From: Pseudosulfitobacter pseudonitzschiae
Lineage (GTDB): Bacteria > Pseudomonadota > Alphaproteobacteria > Rhodobacterales > Rhodobacteraceae
Assembly (NCBI RefSeq): GCF_900129395.1
Contig: NZ_FQVP01000004.1
Coordinates: 372,001 to 436,000, forward strand
Reading direction: 5' to 3'
DNA: 64,000 nt
Part shown: positions 35,612 through 44,738 of the stretch, one piece after another
How the letters are laid out: each line of letters starts with the position of its first letter
Numbering within the stretch: position 1 is the stretch's first letter
Notes under the pieces: model-generated
Told to the model about the DNA's origin: nothing
The model's input: the letters and a program-made list of their open reading frames with translations, nothing else
Databases searched by the model: none
Program-made: the position numbers and the translations under genes

Positions 35612-36985
35612 ATGCTGACCAATTCCCTTGTCGAGCTGGACCGCCGGCACCTTGTTCACCCCGTATCGTCGTTCCGCGGCCACGAGGCGCGCGGCGTGCG
35701 CATCCTGAAATCTGCCAAGGGCGCGACCGTCACCGACGCCGAAGGCCGTCAGTTGATCGACGGCTTTGCGGGGCTGTGGTGCGTGAACGCAGGCTATGGC
35801 CAGGAAAGCGTGATCGAAGCCGCTGCAGAACAGATGCGTCGCCTGCCTTATGCCACCGGCTATTTCGATCTTGGCTCCGAGGCCCCGATCCGGCTGGCCG
35901 CAGAATTGGCCGAGCGCAGCCCGGGCGACCTGAACCATATTTATTTCACACTTGGCGGGTCGGACGCGGTCGACAGCACGATCCGCTTTGTCCGCTATTA
36001 CTGGCACGCCAAGGGCCAGCCGCAGCGCGATCAGTTCATCTCGGTCGAGCAGGGCTATCACGGGTCCACCACGATGGGCGCGGGCCTGACGGCGCTGCCC
36101 GGCTTCCACGACGGCTTTGGCGTCCCATACGCCTGGCAGCACAAGATTTCGTCACACTACCTGTACCGCAACCCGTTGGGGGATGACCCGAAAACGGTCA
36201 TCGACGCATCGGTCGCCGAGTTGCGCGCCAAGGTGGCCGCGATTGGCGAAGACAGGGTCGCCGCATTCTATGTCGAGCCGATCCAGGGCTCGGGTGGCGT
36301 TCTGGTGCCGCCAAAGGGCTGGATCAAGGCGATGCGCGATGTCTGCAAGGAGCTGGGCATCTTGTTCATTGCCGATGAAGTCATCACCGGCTTTGGCCGC
36401 ACCGGCCCGATCTTTGCCAGCGCCGAAGAAGGCATCGTGCCCGACTTTATGACCTGCGCCAAGGGTCTGACCTCGGGCTATGTTCCGATGGGCGCGGTGT
36501 TCATGGCGGACCACGTCTATGACACCATTGCCGACGGGGCAGGGGCCAAGGCCGTAGGCCACGGCTTTACCTATTCCGCCCATCCGGTTTCGGCAGCCGT
36601 CGCGCTTGAGGTTCTCAGGCTCTACGAAGGCGGGTTGTTCGACAACGGTATCAAGGCCGGGGCGCGTCTGATGGCAGGGCTGGAAAGCCTGCGCGATCAT
36701 CCGTTGGTGGGCGACGTGCGCGGACGCGGGTTGCTGGCGGCGGTTGAACTGGTGACCGACAAGGACAAAAAGACCCCGCTGCCCGCCGAGGTGCAGCCGG
36801 CAACGCGGTTGTTGGACCGTGCATGGGATCAGGGGCTGATCGTGCGGTCGTTTGCGCAAGGCGTCTTTGGCTATGCGCCACCGCTGTGCTGCACCGACAG
36901 CGAGATTGACGCGATTGTCGAACGCACCCGCACCGTGCTGGACCTGACGCTGGAAGATCCCGAAATTCGCGCGGTGTTGCGCTGA
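35612..36985 (+). CDS. Class III (omega-amino acid/amine) aminotransferase
   Basis: A 457-residue PLP enzyme. The glycine-rich segment GFAGLWCVNAGYG near residue 51, the PLP-stacking YHGSTTMGAG, the Asp in LFIADEVITGFGRTG near residue 257 and the Schiff-base Lys in CAKGLTSGYVPMG near residue 287 are all present. It looks like the beta-alanine/taurine/putrescine:pyruvate aminotransferases common in roseobacters and would turn an omega-amino group into an aldehyde. Good SD (GGAGA). Its TGA overlaps the ATG of the next gene. Confidence 0.92.
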   Translation: MLTNSLVELDRRHLVHPVSSFRGHEARGVRILKSAKGATVTDAEGRQLIDGFAGLWCVNAGYGQESVIEAAAEQMRRLPYATGYFDLGSEAPIRLAAELAERSPGDLNHIYFTLGGSDAVDSTIRFVRYYWHAKGQPQRDQFISVEQGYHGSTTMGAGLTALPGFHDGFGVPYAWQHKISSHYLYRNPLGDDPKTVIDASVAELRAKVAAIGEDRVAAFYVEPIQGSGGVLVPPKGWIKAMRDVCKELGILFIADEVITGFGRTGPIFASAEEGIVPDFMTCAKGLTSGYVPMGAVFMADHVYDTIADGAGAKAVGHGFTYSAHPVSAAVALEVLRLYEGGLFDNGIKAGARLMAGLESLRDHPLVGDVRGRGLLAAVELVTDKDKKTPLPAEVQPATRLLDRAWDQGLIVRSFAQGVFGYAPPLCCTDSEIDAIVERTRTVLDLTLEDPEIRAVLR

Positions 36986-37896
36986 TGGCGTTCCTGTTTC
37001 TGTCGACCCCCGAGCGGGCTGCCGTTTGGGGGCCGATGTTTGAAGACGCGGGCGAGCGGTTTATCGTCGGCGAGGACGCGGTGACCGATCCGGCGGAAAT
37101 TACACATCTGATGTGTTGGCTGCCGCCAAAGGATCTGGGGCGCTATCCCAATCTGAAAGTCGTCATCGGCTCGGGGGCTGGGGTGGACCACATGCCCAAG
37201 ATGCCCGAGGGCGTCACATTGGTGCGCACGCTTGCCCCGGGGATTGACGAAATGGTGCGCGATTGGGTGGTTATGGCCACGCTGATGTTGCACCGCAACA
37301 TGCCGACCTATGTGCAACAGGCGCGTGCCGGACAATGGCAAAGCCACGCGGTCCCACGTGCGCGCGGCACGCGTGTCGGTATCATGGGAACGGGTCGCAT
37401 CGGCGCACTGGCGGCGCGGACGCTGGCGGACATGGAGTTCGACGTGGTGGGCTGGTCACGGTCCGGCCGACCTGTCGAAGGGATTCAGGTCTTTGCCTCT
37501 GACGGGTTGGATGACTTTCTGGCGCAGGCGGACATTCTGATCTGTCTGCTGCCCCTGACCGATGAAACCCGGGGCATCTTGAATGAAACGCTGTTTGCAA
37601 AGCTGCCCCATGGCGCGCGCCTGGTCCATGCAGGGCGCGGGGCGCACCTGGATATGGATGCGCTCAAACAGGCGCTGGACGATGGCGTTCTGACCTCTGC
37701 GATGCTGGATGTGACCGCCCCTGAACCTTTGCCCGAAAACCACTGGGCATGGCGTGATCCACGCGTTTTCATCACACCGCACATCGCCGCAAATACGGAC
37801 GCTGCCGAAGGCGCGCGTCATGCTCTGGCCGTGGTTCGCGCCAGCCGCGAGAACGCGGAATTGCCCGGTCAGGTTGATCAGAATCGCGGGTATTAA
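36985..37896 (+). CDS. D-2-hydroxyacid dehydrogenase, GhrA-like (glyoxylate/hydroxypyruvate reductase)
   Basis: A 303-residue NAD(P)-dependent reductase. The Rossmann fingerprint VGIMGTGRIGALAARTLADM is near residue 131, the substrate Arg lies in VHAGRGAHLDMDAL, and the Glu/His catalytic pair in VTAPEPLPENHWAW and FITPHIAA. The sequence and length fit GhrA-type glyoxylate/hydroxypyruvate reductases. The ATG overlaps the aminotransferase stop (ATGA-type, 1 bp), so the two are translated together; it could reduce the keto acid formed by the transaminase reaction. Confidence 0.88.
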   Translation: MAFLFLSTPERAAVWGPMFEDAGERFIVGEDAVTDPAEITHLMCWLPPKDLGRYPNLKVVIGSGAGVDHMPKMPEGVTLVRTLAPGIDEMVRDWVVMATLMLHRNMPTYVQQARAGQWQSHAVPRARGTRVGIMGTGRIGALAARTLADMEFDVVGWSRSGRPVEGIQVFASDGLDDFLAQADILICLLPLTDETRGILNETLFAKLPHGARLVHAGRGAHLDMDALKQALDDGVLTSAMLDVTAPEPLPENHWAWRDPRVFITPHIAANTDAAEGARHALAVVRASRENAELPGQVDQNRGY

Positions 37897-38091
37897 GTGG
37901 AAAATGGCAGATTGCGGGGAAATGCCGCTGTTTTCCCGAATACAGTAGAATCTGCCGCGCTCCTGCCCACATTCGGCGTTTTGCGGAACCTGTTTCAGGG
38001 AAACCTGAGGGGAGAAACCGCAAGAGCCGGTTCCCCGGCATCACTCACGAACCTTGCGAAAATCCGTTTTTGCGCACCGAGGATATAAGAG
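37897..38091 (+). other. Intergenic region rich in potential RNA hairpins
   Basis: No gene. Potential stems on the plus strand: GCAGATT (from 37909) with AATCTGC, enclosing CGGGGAAA and TTTTCCCG; CAGG-GAAA-CCTG, a GNRA-capped hairpin near 37997-38008; and GCCGG-TTC-CCCGGC near 38028-38041. These could be a terminator for the ghrA unit followed by a structured leader of the HAD/ABC transporter unit. I could not match a known riboswitch. Confidence 0.45.
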
Positions 38092-38823
38092 ATGACGACG
38101 ACAACCGAAGTGAAACCCCTGACAGAATTCGGTTACGTCAGCTTTGATGTGGTCGGCACCTTGATCGACTTTGAAGCCGCGATCAAAAGTGGCCTTGCCG
38201 ACATCGCAGCGAAAGAGGGCATCGACCTGAATGGCGAGGCTGCGCTGGCCGTGTATCGCGATGCGCGTTACGAACCTGACGCGGGCCTGTTCCCGGATGA
38301 TCTGGGCCGTTGCTATGGGCGCATTGCCGAGGCGTTCGGCCTGCCCGACACCCCGGAATATCGCCAGTACATGATCGACACCGTTGGCGAGGCCGAACCC
38401 TTTGCCGACAGCGTCGAGGCGATGGCGCGGCTCAAGACGCGTTACAAGCTGATTGCGATGACGAACGCACGGCGCTGGGCGTTTGACAAATATTCCGCGA
38501 AACTGGGCAATCCGTTCTGGGCCGCTTTCACCACCGACGACACTGGCACGGAAAAGCCTGACCGCGTCTTTTTCCAAAAGGTGTTCGCCCACGTGGAGCG
38601 CGATGGCGGTTCCAAGGACGACATCCTGCACACCGCGCAAAGCCAGTACCACGACATCGGAATCTCGCGGGCGCTGGGCATGACCAACGCCTGGATTCAG
38701 CGGCGCCATGCGCAGGACGGATACGGCGGCACCATCGCGCCCAGTGAGTTCACCGAACCGGATTACCATTTTCACGCGTTGATCGAACTGGCCCAGGCGG
38801 CCGACGATGCCTTTGGCGCGTGA
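38092..38823 (+). CDS. HAD type II (2-haloacid dehalogenase-like) hydrolase
   Basis: A 243-residue HAD protein. The nucleophile is in YVSFDVVGTLIDF, motif II in IAMTNARRW, the Lys in TGTEKPDRVFFQKVF and the motif IV region in HTAQSQYHDIGISRALGM. It is distantly similar to the HAD at 32224. It lies 68 bp upstream of the binding-protein gene of the ABC importer and probably belongs to the same transcript, which hints at a role with the imported substrate. The specific reaction is unknown. Confidence 0.86.
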   Translation: MTTTTEVKPLTEFGYVSFDVVGTLIDFEAAIKSGLADIAAKEGIDLNGEAALAVYRDARYEPDAGLFPDDLGRCYGRIAEAFGLPDTPEYRQYMIDTVGEAEPFADSVEAMARLKTRYKLIAMTNARRWAFDKYSAKLGNPFWAAFTTDDTGTEKPDRVFFQKVFAHVERDGGSKDDILHTAQSQYHDIGISRALGMTNAWIQRRHAQDGYGGTIAPSEFTEPDYHFHALIELAQAADDAFGA

Positions 38824-38890
38824 TCTCAGCGGCCTGAAGCGACAGCAAGATCGCCAGGGTTTAACTTTCACAACAACAGGGAAACGAGAA

Positions 38891-40501
38891 ATGACAAATA
38901 CGCCCACAAACTGGACCAGCCGCGATGATGCAGCGGTTGAACACATGATCCGCCGCGGCGCATCGCGTCGCGAGTTGCTGAAAATGCTTATGGCATCGGG
39001 TGTGGCCGTGGCCGCCGGGGGCACGCTTTTGTCCCATGCGACAGCCGCTGTTGCCGCGACGCCCACAACGGGCGGCACGCTGAAAGCCGCAGGTTGGTCG
39101 TCGTCCACCGCCGACACGCTGGACCCGGCCAAGGCGACACTGTCCACCGACTATGTCCGCTGCTGTGCCTACTACAACCGCCTGACTTTCCTGGACGGTG
39201 CCGGCACGGCGCAGATGGAGCTGGCCGACAGCATCGAATCCGACGATGCGCAAACCTGGAACATCAAGCTGAAGTCCGGCGTACAGTTCCACGACGGCAA
39301 GACACTGACCGCGGACGATGTCGTGTACTCGATGAACCGTCACCTCGACCCGGCCGTGGGGTCCAAAGCCAACTCGTTGGCCAAACAGATGGCCGAGATC
39401 ATCAAGGTGGACGACCTGACCGTCAAGATCGTCCTGGCGGAGCCGAACGCCGACCTTCCCACCATCCTGTCGCTGCACCACTTCATGATTGTCGCGGACG
39501 GCACCACCGATTTCTCCACCGCCAACGGGACCGGCGCTTTCAAGAGCGAAGTGTTTGAACCCGGCGTGCGGTCGATCGGCGTGCGCAACGACAACTACTT
39601 CAAGTCACAAGGACCCTATCTGGACAGCTTCGAGTTCTTCGCGATCCCCGACAACAACGCACGCGTCAACGCCTTGCTCTCGGGCGACATCCAGATTGCG
39701 GCGGCGGTGAACCCCCGTTCGTTGCGGATGGTGGAAGGGAATGACGCGGTGCGCACCAGCATCTCGACCGCTGGCAACTATACCAACCTCAACATCCGGC
39801 TCGACGTTGCACCGGGCGAGCAGATGGATTTCGTCGAAGGGATGAAATCGCTGATCAACCGTGAAGCGATCCAGAAATCGGTTCTGCGCGGGCTGGCGGA
39901 TATTGGCAACGACCAACCCGTTTCTTCTGCCAACCGCTACCACAACCCCAACCTTGCACCGCGTGACTTTGATCCCGAAAAGGCCAAGTTCCACTTTGAA
40001 AAAGCGGGCCTTCTGGGGGTCGAGATTCCGATGGTTGCCTCCGATGCGGCCGGGTCGTCCGTCGACATGGCAACAGTGGTCCAGCAGGCAGGCGCGGAAA
40101 TCGGCATGAACCTGACGGTCGACCGTGTGCCATCCGATGGCTACTGGTCGAACTACTGGCTGAAATCGCCGGTTCACTTCGGCAACATCAACCCGCGTCC
40201 GACGCCGGATATTCTGTTCTCGCTGCTGTACTCCTCCGAGGCGCCCTGGAACGAAAGCCAGTACAAGTCCGAGAAGTTCGACAAGATGATGGTCGAAGCA
40301 CGTGGCGCGCTGGACGAGGAAAAGCGGACGGCGATGTATTGGGAAATGCAGGAAATGGTGGCCAACGAAGCAGGCACGATCATTCCCGCCTATATCTCCA
40401 ACGTCGACGCCGTGACCTCCAAGCTGGGCGGCCTCGAGGCCAACCCGCTGGGCGGCATGATGGGTTATGCCTTTGCCGAATATGTCTGGCTGGACGCATG
40501 A
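38891..40501 (+). CDS. ABC transporter substrate-binding protein, SBP_bac_5 family, Tat-exported
   Basis: A 536-residue periplasmic binding protein of the peptide/nickel/opine class. ATG 38891 is supported by the spacing to GAAACGAG and by the signal: the twin-arginine motif ASRRELLKML near residue 22 is followed by a hydrophobic run (ASGVAVAAGGTLLSHATAAVAA). The SBP_bac_5 core is visible in DSIESDDAQTWNIKLKSGVQ and DDVVYSMNRHLDP. Tat export suggests folding before secretion. It is followed by two permeases and a fused ATPase. Ligands in the family range from di/oligopeptides to opines and glycosides. Confidence 0.92.
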   Translation: MTNTPTNWTSRDDAAVEHMIRRGASRRELLKMLMASGVAVAAGGTLLSHATAAVAATPTTGGTLKAAGWSSSTADTLDPAKATLSTDYVRCCAYYNRLTFLDGAGTAQMELADSIESDDAQTWNIKLKSGVQFHDGKTLTADDVVYSMNRHLDPAVGSKANSLAKQMAEIIKVDDLTVKIVLAEPNADLPTILSLHHFMIVADGTTDFSTANGTGAFKSEVFEPGVRSIGVRNDNYFKSQGPYLDSFEFFAIPDNNARVNALLSGDIQIAAAVNPRSLRMVEGNDAVRTSISTAGNYTNLNIRLDVAPGEQMDFVEGMKSLINREAIQKSVLRGLADIGNDQPVSSANRYHNPNLAPRDFDPEKAKFHFEKAGLLGVEIPMVASDAAGSSVDMATVVQQAGAEIGMNLTVDRVPSDGYWSNYWLKSPVHFGNINPRPTPDILFSLLYSSEAPWNESQYKSEKFDKMMVEARGALDEEKRTAMYWEMQEMVANEAGTIIPAYISNVDAVTSKLGGLEANPLGGMMGYAFAEYVWLDA

Positions 40502-40522
40502 TCTCTTAGGGCTGTAAACTGG

Positions 40523-40546
40523 GGGCGCGCGGACACTGCGCGGCCC
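40523..40546 (+). terminator. Intercistronic hairpin after the binding-protein gene
   Basis: GGG-CGCGC, a 7-nt loop and GCGCG-g-CCC form a GC-rich stem with one bulge, 22 bp after the stop. No T-run follows, so it more likely stabilises or partly attenuates the message, as is usual behind binding-protein genes. Confidence 0.45.
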
Positions 40547-40579
40547 TTCAGACGTTTTTCAACCGAAACGAGGTGCCTT

Positions 40580-41536
40580 TTGACCCGATCATTCCTGCCA
40601 TACATTCTCGTTGCGCAAAGGCTGGGCATCGCATTTGTGACGTTGATCATCGTGTCCTTCGCGGTGTTTTTCGCAACGGCGATGCTGCCCGGTGACGTGG
40701 CAGAAATCCTGCTGGGCCAGGCCGCGACGCCCGAAGCTGTCGCCGGTCTGCGCGAGGCGATGGGGCTGGATGAGCCGGCGCTGTCGCGTTTCGTGCATTG
40801 GCTTCTGGGGTTGGCCCAAGGCGACATGGGCACGTCCTATGTCAACAATATCGAAGTCGCCGAACTGATCGGCGGGCGTCTTCTGAACTCGCTGCGTCTG
40901 GCCGCTGTCGTGACGCTGGTGTCGGTGCCGGTCGCGCTGACGCTGGGGATCTGTGCGGCCATGTGGCGCGGTTCGATCTTTGATCGTCTGGTGTCCTTGC
41001 TGACGATCTTTGTCGTGTCGGTGCCTGAATTCATGGTCGCCACATTGGCCGTGCTGGTCTTTGCCGTCTGGCTCGGGTGGCTGCCCGCGCTCAGCTATGG
41101 CGTCGAACTTGACAGTTGGTCGGCCATGCTTCGGGCCTATGCCATGCCGGTGATCTCCTTGTCGCTGGTCGTGTCTGCGCAGATGATCCGCATGAGCCGC
41201 GCCGCGGTGATCGAAACCATCAACACGCCTTACGTGGAAATGGCGCTGCTCAAGGGGGCGTCGCTGTCGCGCATGGTGCTGCGCCATGCGCTGCCCAATG
41301 CGTTGGGGCCCATTGCCAACGCGGTCGCGCTGTCGCTGAGCTATCTGGTGGGCGGGGTCATCATCGTCGAGACGATTTTCAACTATCCGGGTGTTGCCAA
41401 GCTGATGGTCGATGCGGTGTCCACCCGCGACCTGCCGCTGATCCAGTCCTGTGCCATGATCTTTTGCGTCAGCTACCTGTCGCTGATCACCCTGGCGGAT
41501 CTGATTGCAATCCTGTCTAACCCGAGGCTTCGTTGA
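40580..41536 (+). CDS. ABC transporter permease, DppB-like
   Basis: A 318-residue inner-membrane permease of the oligopeptide/nickel class with six membrane segments. The N-terminal RLGIAFVTLIIVSFAVFFAT helix and the EAA loop region INTPYVEMALLKGASLSRMV are typical. The start is TTG 40580, with GAGG six nt upstream; no ATG is available before the first helix. Its TGA overlaps the next gene's 5' region. It pairs with the DppC-like permease to form the channel. Confidence 0.9.
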   Translation: MTRSFLPYILVAQRLGIAFVTLIIVSFAVFFATAMLPGDVAEILLGQAATPEAVAGLREAMGLDEPALSRFVHWLLGLAQGDMGTSYVNNIEVAELIGGRLLNSLRLAAVVTLVSVPVALTLGICAAMWRGSIFDRLVSLLTIFVVSVPEFMVATLAVLVFAVWLGWLPALSYGVELDSWSAMLRAYAMPVISLSLVVSAQMIRMSRAAVIETINTPYVEMALLKGASLSRMVLRHALPNALGPIANAVALSLSYLVGGVIIVETIFNYPGVAKLMVDAVSTRDLPLIQSCAMIFCVSYLSLITLADLIAILSNPRLR

Positions 41537-41538
41537 TC

Positions 41539-42402
41539 ATGGCCGATACCGTGTCTCACACCTTGTCCGAAGATAAGGCTCCCGAGGGTCCCAAGTTCGT
41601 TTTCAACTGGGTTGGACGTATCGGTCTGGCGGTTATCGTCTTTTGGGCCATCGTCGCCATCGCCGGGCCGTTCCTGGCACCGCATCCCCCGGGCGAGATT
41701 GTGGATTGGGACTATTTCGGTCCGGTCACGTCGGAATTCTGGATGGGCACCGATTATCTGGGGCGCGATATCTTTTCGCGCATCATCATGGGCGCGCGCT
41801 ATACCGTGGGCATCGCCCTGGCTGCCGTGACGCTGGCCTGCACCATCGGTGTCCTGCTGGGCATGATTGCGGCCGTGGCCGGAGGCTGGTTCGACATGAT
41901 CCTGTCGCGCCTGCTGGATGCGTTCAACGGTATTCCGTCGCTGCTGTTCGGACTGGTGGTCGTGGCGGCCGTCGGCTCGTCCATTCCGATCCTGATCATG
42001 ACCCTGACGGCGATCTACATGCCGGGGTCCTACCGCTTTGCGCGGGCGCTGGCGGTGAACATCAACACCATGGATTTCGTGACCGTGGCGCGGGCGCGCG
42101 GCGAGGCGACGCCCTATCTTATCCTGCGCGAGATATTTCCGAACATCCTGGGGCCGGTTCTGGCCGATCTTGGCCTGCGTTTTGTCTTTATCGTGCTGGT
42201 GTTGTCGGGCCTGTCGTTTCTGGGCCTTGGCGTGCAGCCGCCGAATGCAGACTGGGGCGCGCTGGTGCGCGAGAATATCGAAGGGCTCAGCCTGGGCGCG
42301 CCCGCGGTCGTATTCCCGTCGATTGCCATCGCGTCGCTGACCATCTCGGTGAACATGTTCATCGACAACCTGCCGACCCTTATCCGCGACAGGAGCGAAT
42401 GA
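41539..42402 (+). CDS. ABC transporter permease, DppC-like
   Basis: A 287-residue partner permease. After a ~30-residue cytoplasmic N terminus the first helix is IGLAVIVFWAIVAIAGPFLA; the DppC-type periplasmic motif FWMGTDYLGRDIFSRIIMGA and the EAA loop (MDFVTVARARGEATPYLILR) follow. ATG 41539 is preferred to the overlapping TTG 41533. Its stop TGA overlaps the ATGATG of the ATPase gene. Confidence 0.9.
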   Translation: MADTVSHTLSEDKAPEGPKFVFNWVGRIGLAVIVFWAIVAIAGPFLAPHPPGEIVDWDYFGPVTSEFWMGTDYLGRDIFSRIIMGARYTVGIALAAVTLACTIGVLLGMIAAVAGGWFDMILSRLLDAFNGIPSLLFGLVVVAAVGSSIPILIMTLTAIYMPGSYRFARALAVNINTMDFVTVARARGEATPYLILREIFPNILGPVLADLGLRFVFIVLVLSGLSFLGLGVQPPNADWGALVRENIEGLSLGAPAVVFPSIAIASLTISVNMFIDNLPTLIRDRSE

Positions 42403-44078
42403 TGTCCCAGACAAACCACGACACACCGCTTGTCAGCGTCCGCGATCTGAAGATCGGCGCGGTCACCGATGCCAAGCGCAAGGTCGAGATCATCAAGGGC
42501 GTCGATTTCGACATCGCGCCCGGGGAGATTCTGGCGCTGATCGGGGAATCCGGTTCGGGCAAGACGACGATTGCCCTTTCGCTGATGGGGCACACGCGGC
42601 CCGGCTGTTCCATCAACGGCGGGCGCATCCGCGTGGGCAACAACAATGTCACCGCGATGACCACCCGCCAGCGTGCGGCGATGCGCGGGACCGAAGTGTC
42701 CTATGTGCCGCAGTCGGCAGCGGCGGCATTCAACCCGTCACAGCGGATCATGGATCAAGTGATCGAGATTTCGACGATTCACAACCTGATGCCAAAGGCA
42801 GAAGCCCGCGCCAAGGCGGTGGAACTGTTCCGTGCGCTGGCCCTGCCCAACCCCGACACAATTGGCGACCGTTACCCGCATCAGGTGTCCGGTGGCCAGC
42901 TTCAGCGCCTGTCGGCGGCCATGGCACTGATCGGTGATCCGCGTCTGGTGATCTTTGACGAACCGACAACGGCGCTGGACGTGACCACCCAGATCGAGGT
43001 GCTGCGCGCCTTCAAATCGGCGATGGCCGCAGGAGGCTGTGCCGGTGTCTACGTCAGTCACGACCTGGCGGTTGTGGCGCAGATTGCCGACCGTATCGTC
43101 GTGTTGCGCGGCGGCGAGGTGCAAGAGGTCGGCACGTCCGAGCAGATTCTGAACGCGCCGCAAAACGCCTATACCAAAGAGCTTTTGGCCGCCTTTGAAC
43201 CCGCAGGTCGCACGCCGCAACCGGTGCAGGCATCGGACAGGAAAAAACCGATACTCGAAGTCACCAACCTGCACGCAGGCTATGGACCCATCCGGAACGG
43301 TGCGCCGGTGGCCAAGATTCTGAAGGATGTGAATTTCCAGCTGGAACCGGGCCGCAATCTTGGTGTGATCGGCGAATCCGGCTCTGGCAAATCGACATTG
43401 GCCCGCGCAATTGCAGGCATCCTGCCACCCTACAGGGGCAGCGTCCTGGTGGACGGACGGGAGTTGAAACCCGATCTTGCAAGCCGCTCCAAGGAAGACC
43501 TGCGCCGTACCCAGATCGTTTTCCAGTTGGCGGATACCGCGCTGAACCCCGGACATTCCATCGCCAATATCATTGGCCGCCCGCTGACGTTCTACAAGGG
43601 TCTGCGCGGCAAGGCGCGTGACGCGCGGGTGATCGAACTGCTGGACATGGTCCACCTTCCTGCCAACATGCGTCACCGCCTGCCCAGCGAATTGTCCGGC
43701 GGGCAAAAACAGCGGGTGAACCTGGCGCGTGCGCTCGCGGCCGAACCCGAACTGATCCTCTGTGACGAAATCACGTCGGCGCTGGATACGGTTGTCGCGG
43801 CAGCCATCCTTGAACTGCTCAAGGAACTGCAAAGCGAGCTGGGCCTCAGCTACATGTTCATCAGCCATGACCTGTCCACCGTCGAGGCGATTTGCGACGA
43901 TGTTCTGGTGATGCACAAGGGCGTGGTCGTCGAAGCACTGCCCGCCAGCAAGATGTCAGAATGCGCCACACATCCCTATTCGCGGTTGCTGATCTCTTCG
44001 ATCCCCAAGCTCGACACCGGCTGGCTGGCGTCGCTGGAGCAAGACCCGGACCTGATCGCGCAATTTTCTGACCGCTGA
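42402..44078 (+). CDS. ABC transporter ATP-binding protein, two fused ATPase domains
   Basis: A 558-residue protein carrying both nucleotide-binding domains of a peptide/opine-class importer (DppD and DppF fused). Domain 1: Walker A IGESGSGKTT, signature VSGGQLQR, Walker B VIFDEPTTALD. Domain 2: Walker A IGESGSGKST, signature LSGGQKQR, Walker B LILCDEITSALD. The Q-loop of domain 2 reads IVFQLADTALNP rather than the usual FQDP. AGGAG six nt before 42402 supports this ATG over the overlapping one at 42399. It completes the importer. Confidence 0.92.
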   Translation: MSQTNHDTPLVSVRDLKIGAVTDAKRKVEIIKGVDFDIAPGEILALIGESGSGKTTIALSLMGHTRPGCSINGGRIRVGNNNVTAMTTRQRAAMRGTEVSYVPQSAAAAFNPSQRIMDQVIEISTIHNLMPKAEARAKAVELFRALALPNPDTIGDRYPHQVSGGQLQRLSAAMALIGDPRLVIFDEPTTALDVTTQIEVLRAFKSAMAAGGCAGVYVSHDLAVVAQIADRIVVLRGGEVQEVGTSEQILNAPQNAYTKELLAAFEPAGRTPQPVQASDRKKPILEVTNLHAGYGPIRNGAPVAKILKDVNFQLEPGRNLGVIGESGSGKSTLARAIAGILPPYRGSVLVDGRELKPDLASRSKEDLRRTQIVFQLADTALNPGHSIANIIGRPLTFYKGLRGKARDARVIELLDMVHLPANMRHRLPSELSGGQKQRVNLARALAAEPELILCDEITSALDTVVAAAILELLKELQSELGLSYMFISHDLSTVEAICDDVLVMHKGVVVEALPASKMSECATHPYSRLLISSIPKLDTGWLASLEQDPDLIAQFSDR

Positions 44079-44088
44079 TGCGGTCAGA
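44067..44088. terminator. Perfect hairpin spanning the two convergent stop codons
   Basis: TCTGACCGC-TGAT-GCGGTCAGA, a 9-bp stem with a 4-nt loop, covers the stop codons of the ABC ATPase gene (44078) and of the lrp gene (44084). It lacks a T-run in both directions, so the termination strength is uncertain. Confidence 0.5.
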
Positions 44089-44578
44089 TCCGGTCTTCGA
44101 ACAGATCCGTCAGGGGCAGTTGCGCTTTGACAAAGGGCGTCTTCATCACGACAAAGCTGAAATATTTGTCTATCCCGATGCTGCGGTCGATCAAGGCTTC
44201 GATCACGTTCTGATAGTCGGCGATAGAGGATGTGACAAATTTCGCCAGATAATCATAACCACCTGATACCAGATGACATTCGACGCAGGACGGGACTTTT
44301 TCCAAAGCTTCCTGGAAACGGGCAAAGTCGATCTGGCGGTGGTTGGCCAGGGTGAATTCCGTAAACACCGTCAGCGTATCGCCCAGCTTTGCCACGTCGA
44401 TCTGCGCAGAGTATCCGACGATGTACCCGGCCTTTTGCAGTTTTTTGACGCGCATCAGGCAGGGCGACGGCGACAGGCTGACCAGATCGGCCAGTTCGAC
44501 ATTTGTGATACGTCCATTGCGCTGAAGTTCGGTCAGAATCTTCAGGTCGATCCGGTCCAGCTTATAACGGGTTGTCAT
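44084..44578 (-). CDS. Lrp/AsnC-family transcriptional regulator
   Basis: A 164-residue regulator with the AsnC winged helix at residues ~5-60 (LDRIDLKILTELQRNGRITN, VELADLVSLSPSPCLMRVKK) and a RAM ligand-binding domain after it (VECHLVSGGYDYLAKFVTSS). Such proteins usually sense amino acids. It is convergent with the ABC importer and divergent from the DadA-like gene at 44739, so it is a good candidate regulator of that gene (inference). Confidence 0.93.
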   Translation of the reverse strand: MTTRYKLDRIDLKILTELQRNGRITNVELADLVSLSPSPCLMRVKKLQKAGYIVGYSAQIDVAKLGDTLTVFTEFTLANHRQIDFARFQEALEKVPSCVECHLVSGGYDYLAKFVTSSIADYQNVIEALIDRSIGIDKYFSFVVMKTPFVKAQLPLTDLFEDRI

Positions 44579-44738
44579 CTGCTATCCTTCGGAGGCTGCG
44601 CGCCATGTATCCCCTTGTGAACGGCAGCCACCCTTTATAGTCAACCGCATTCGACATGAAATGCTGTTTGCAAGGCGACATCCGGCACAAGTGGTTGAAC
44701 AGGGTGGCGTAGGTTTTGGCAACAAATCGGAGAACTTC

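Noticed and set aside
37897-38091. Known riboswitch (SAM-II, glycine) in the structured leader
   Set aside because: The conserved cores of these classes are not present; only generic hairpins can be seen.
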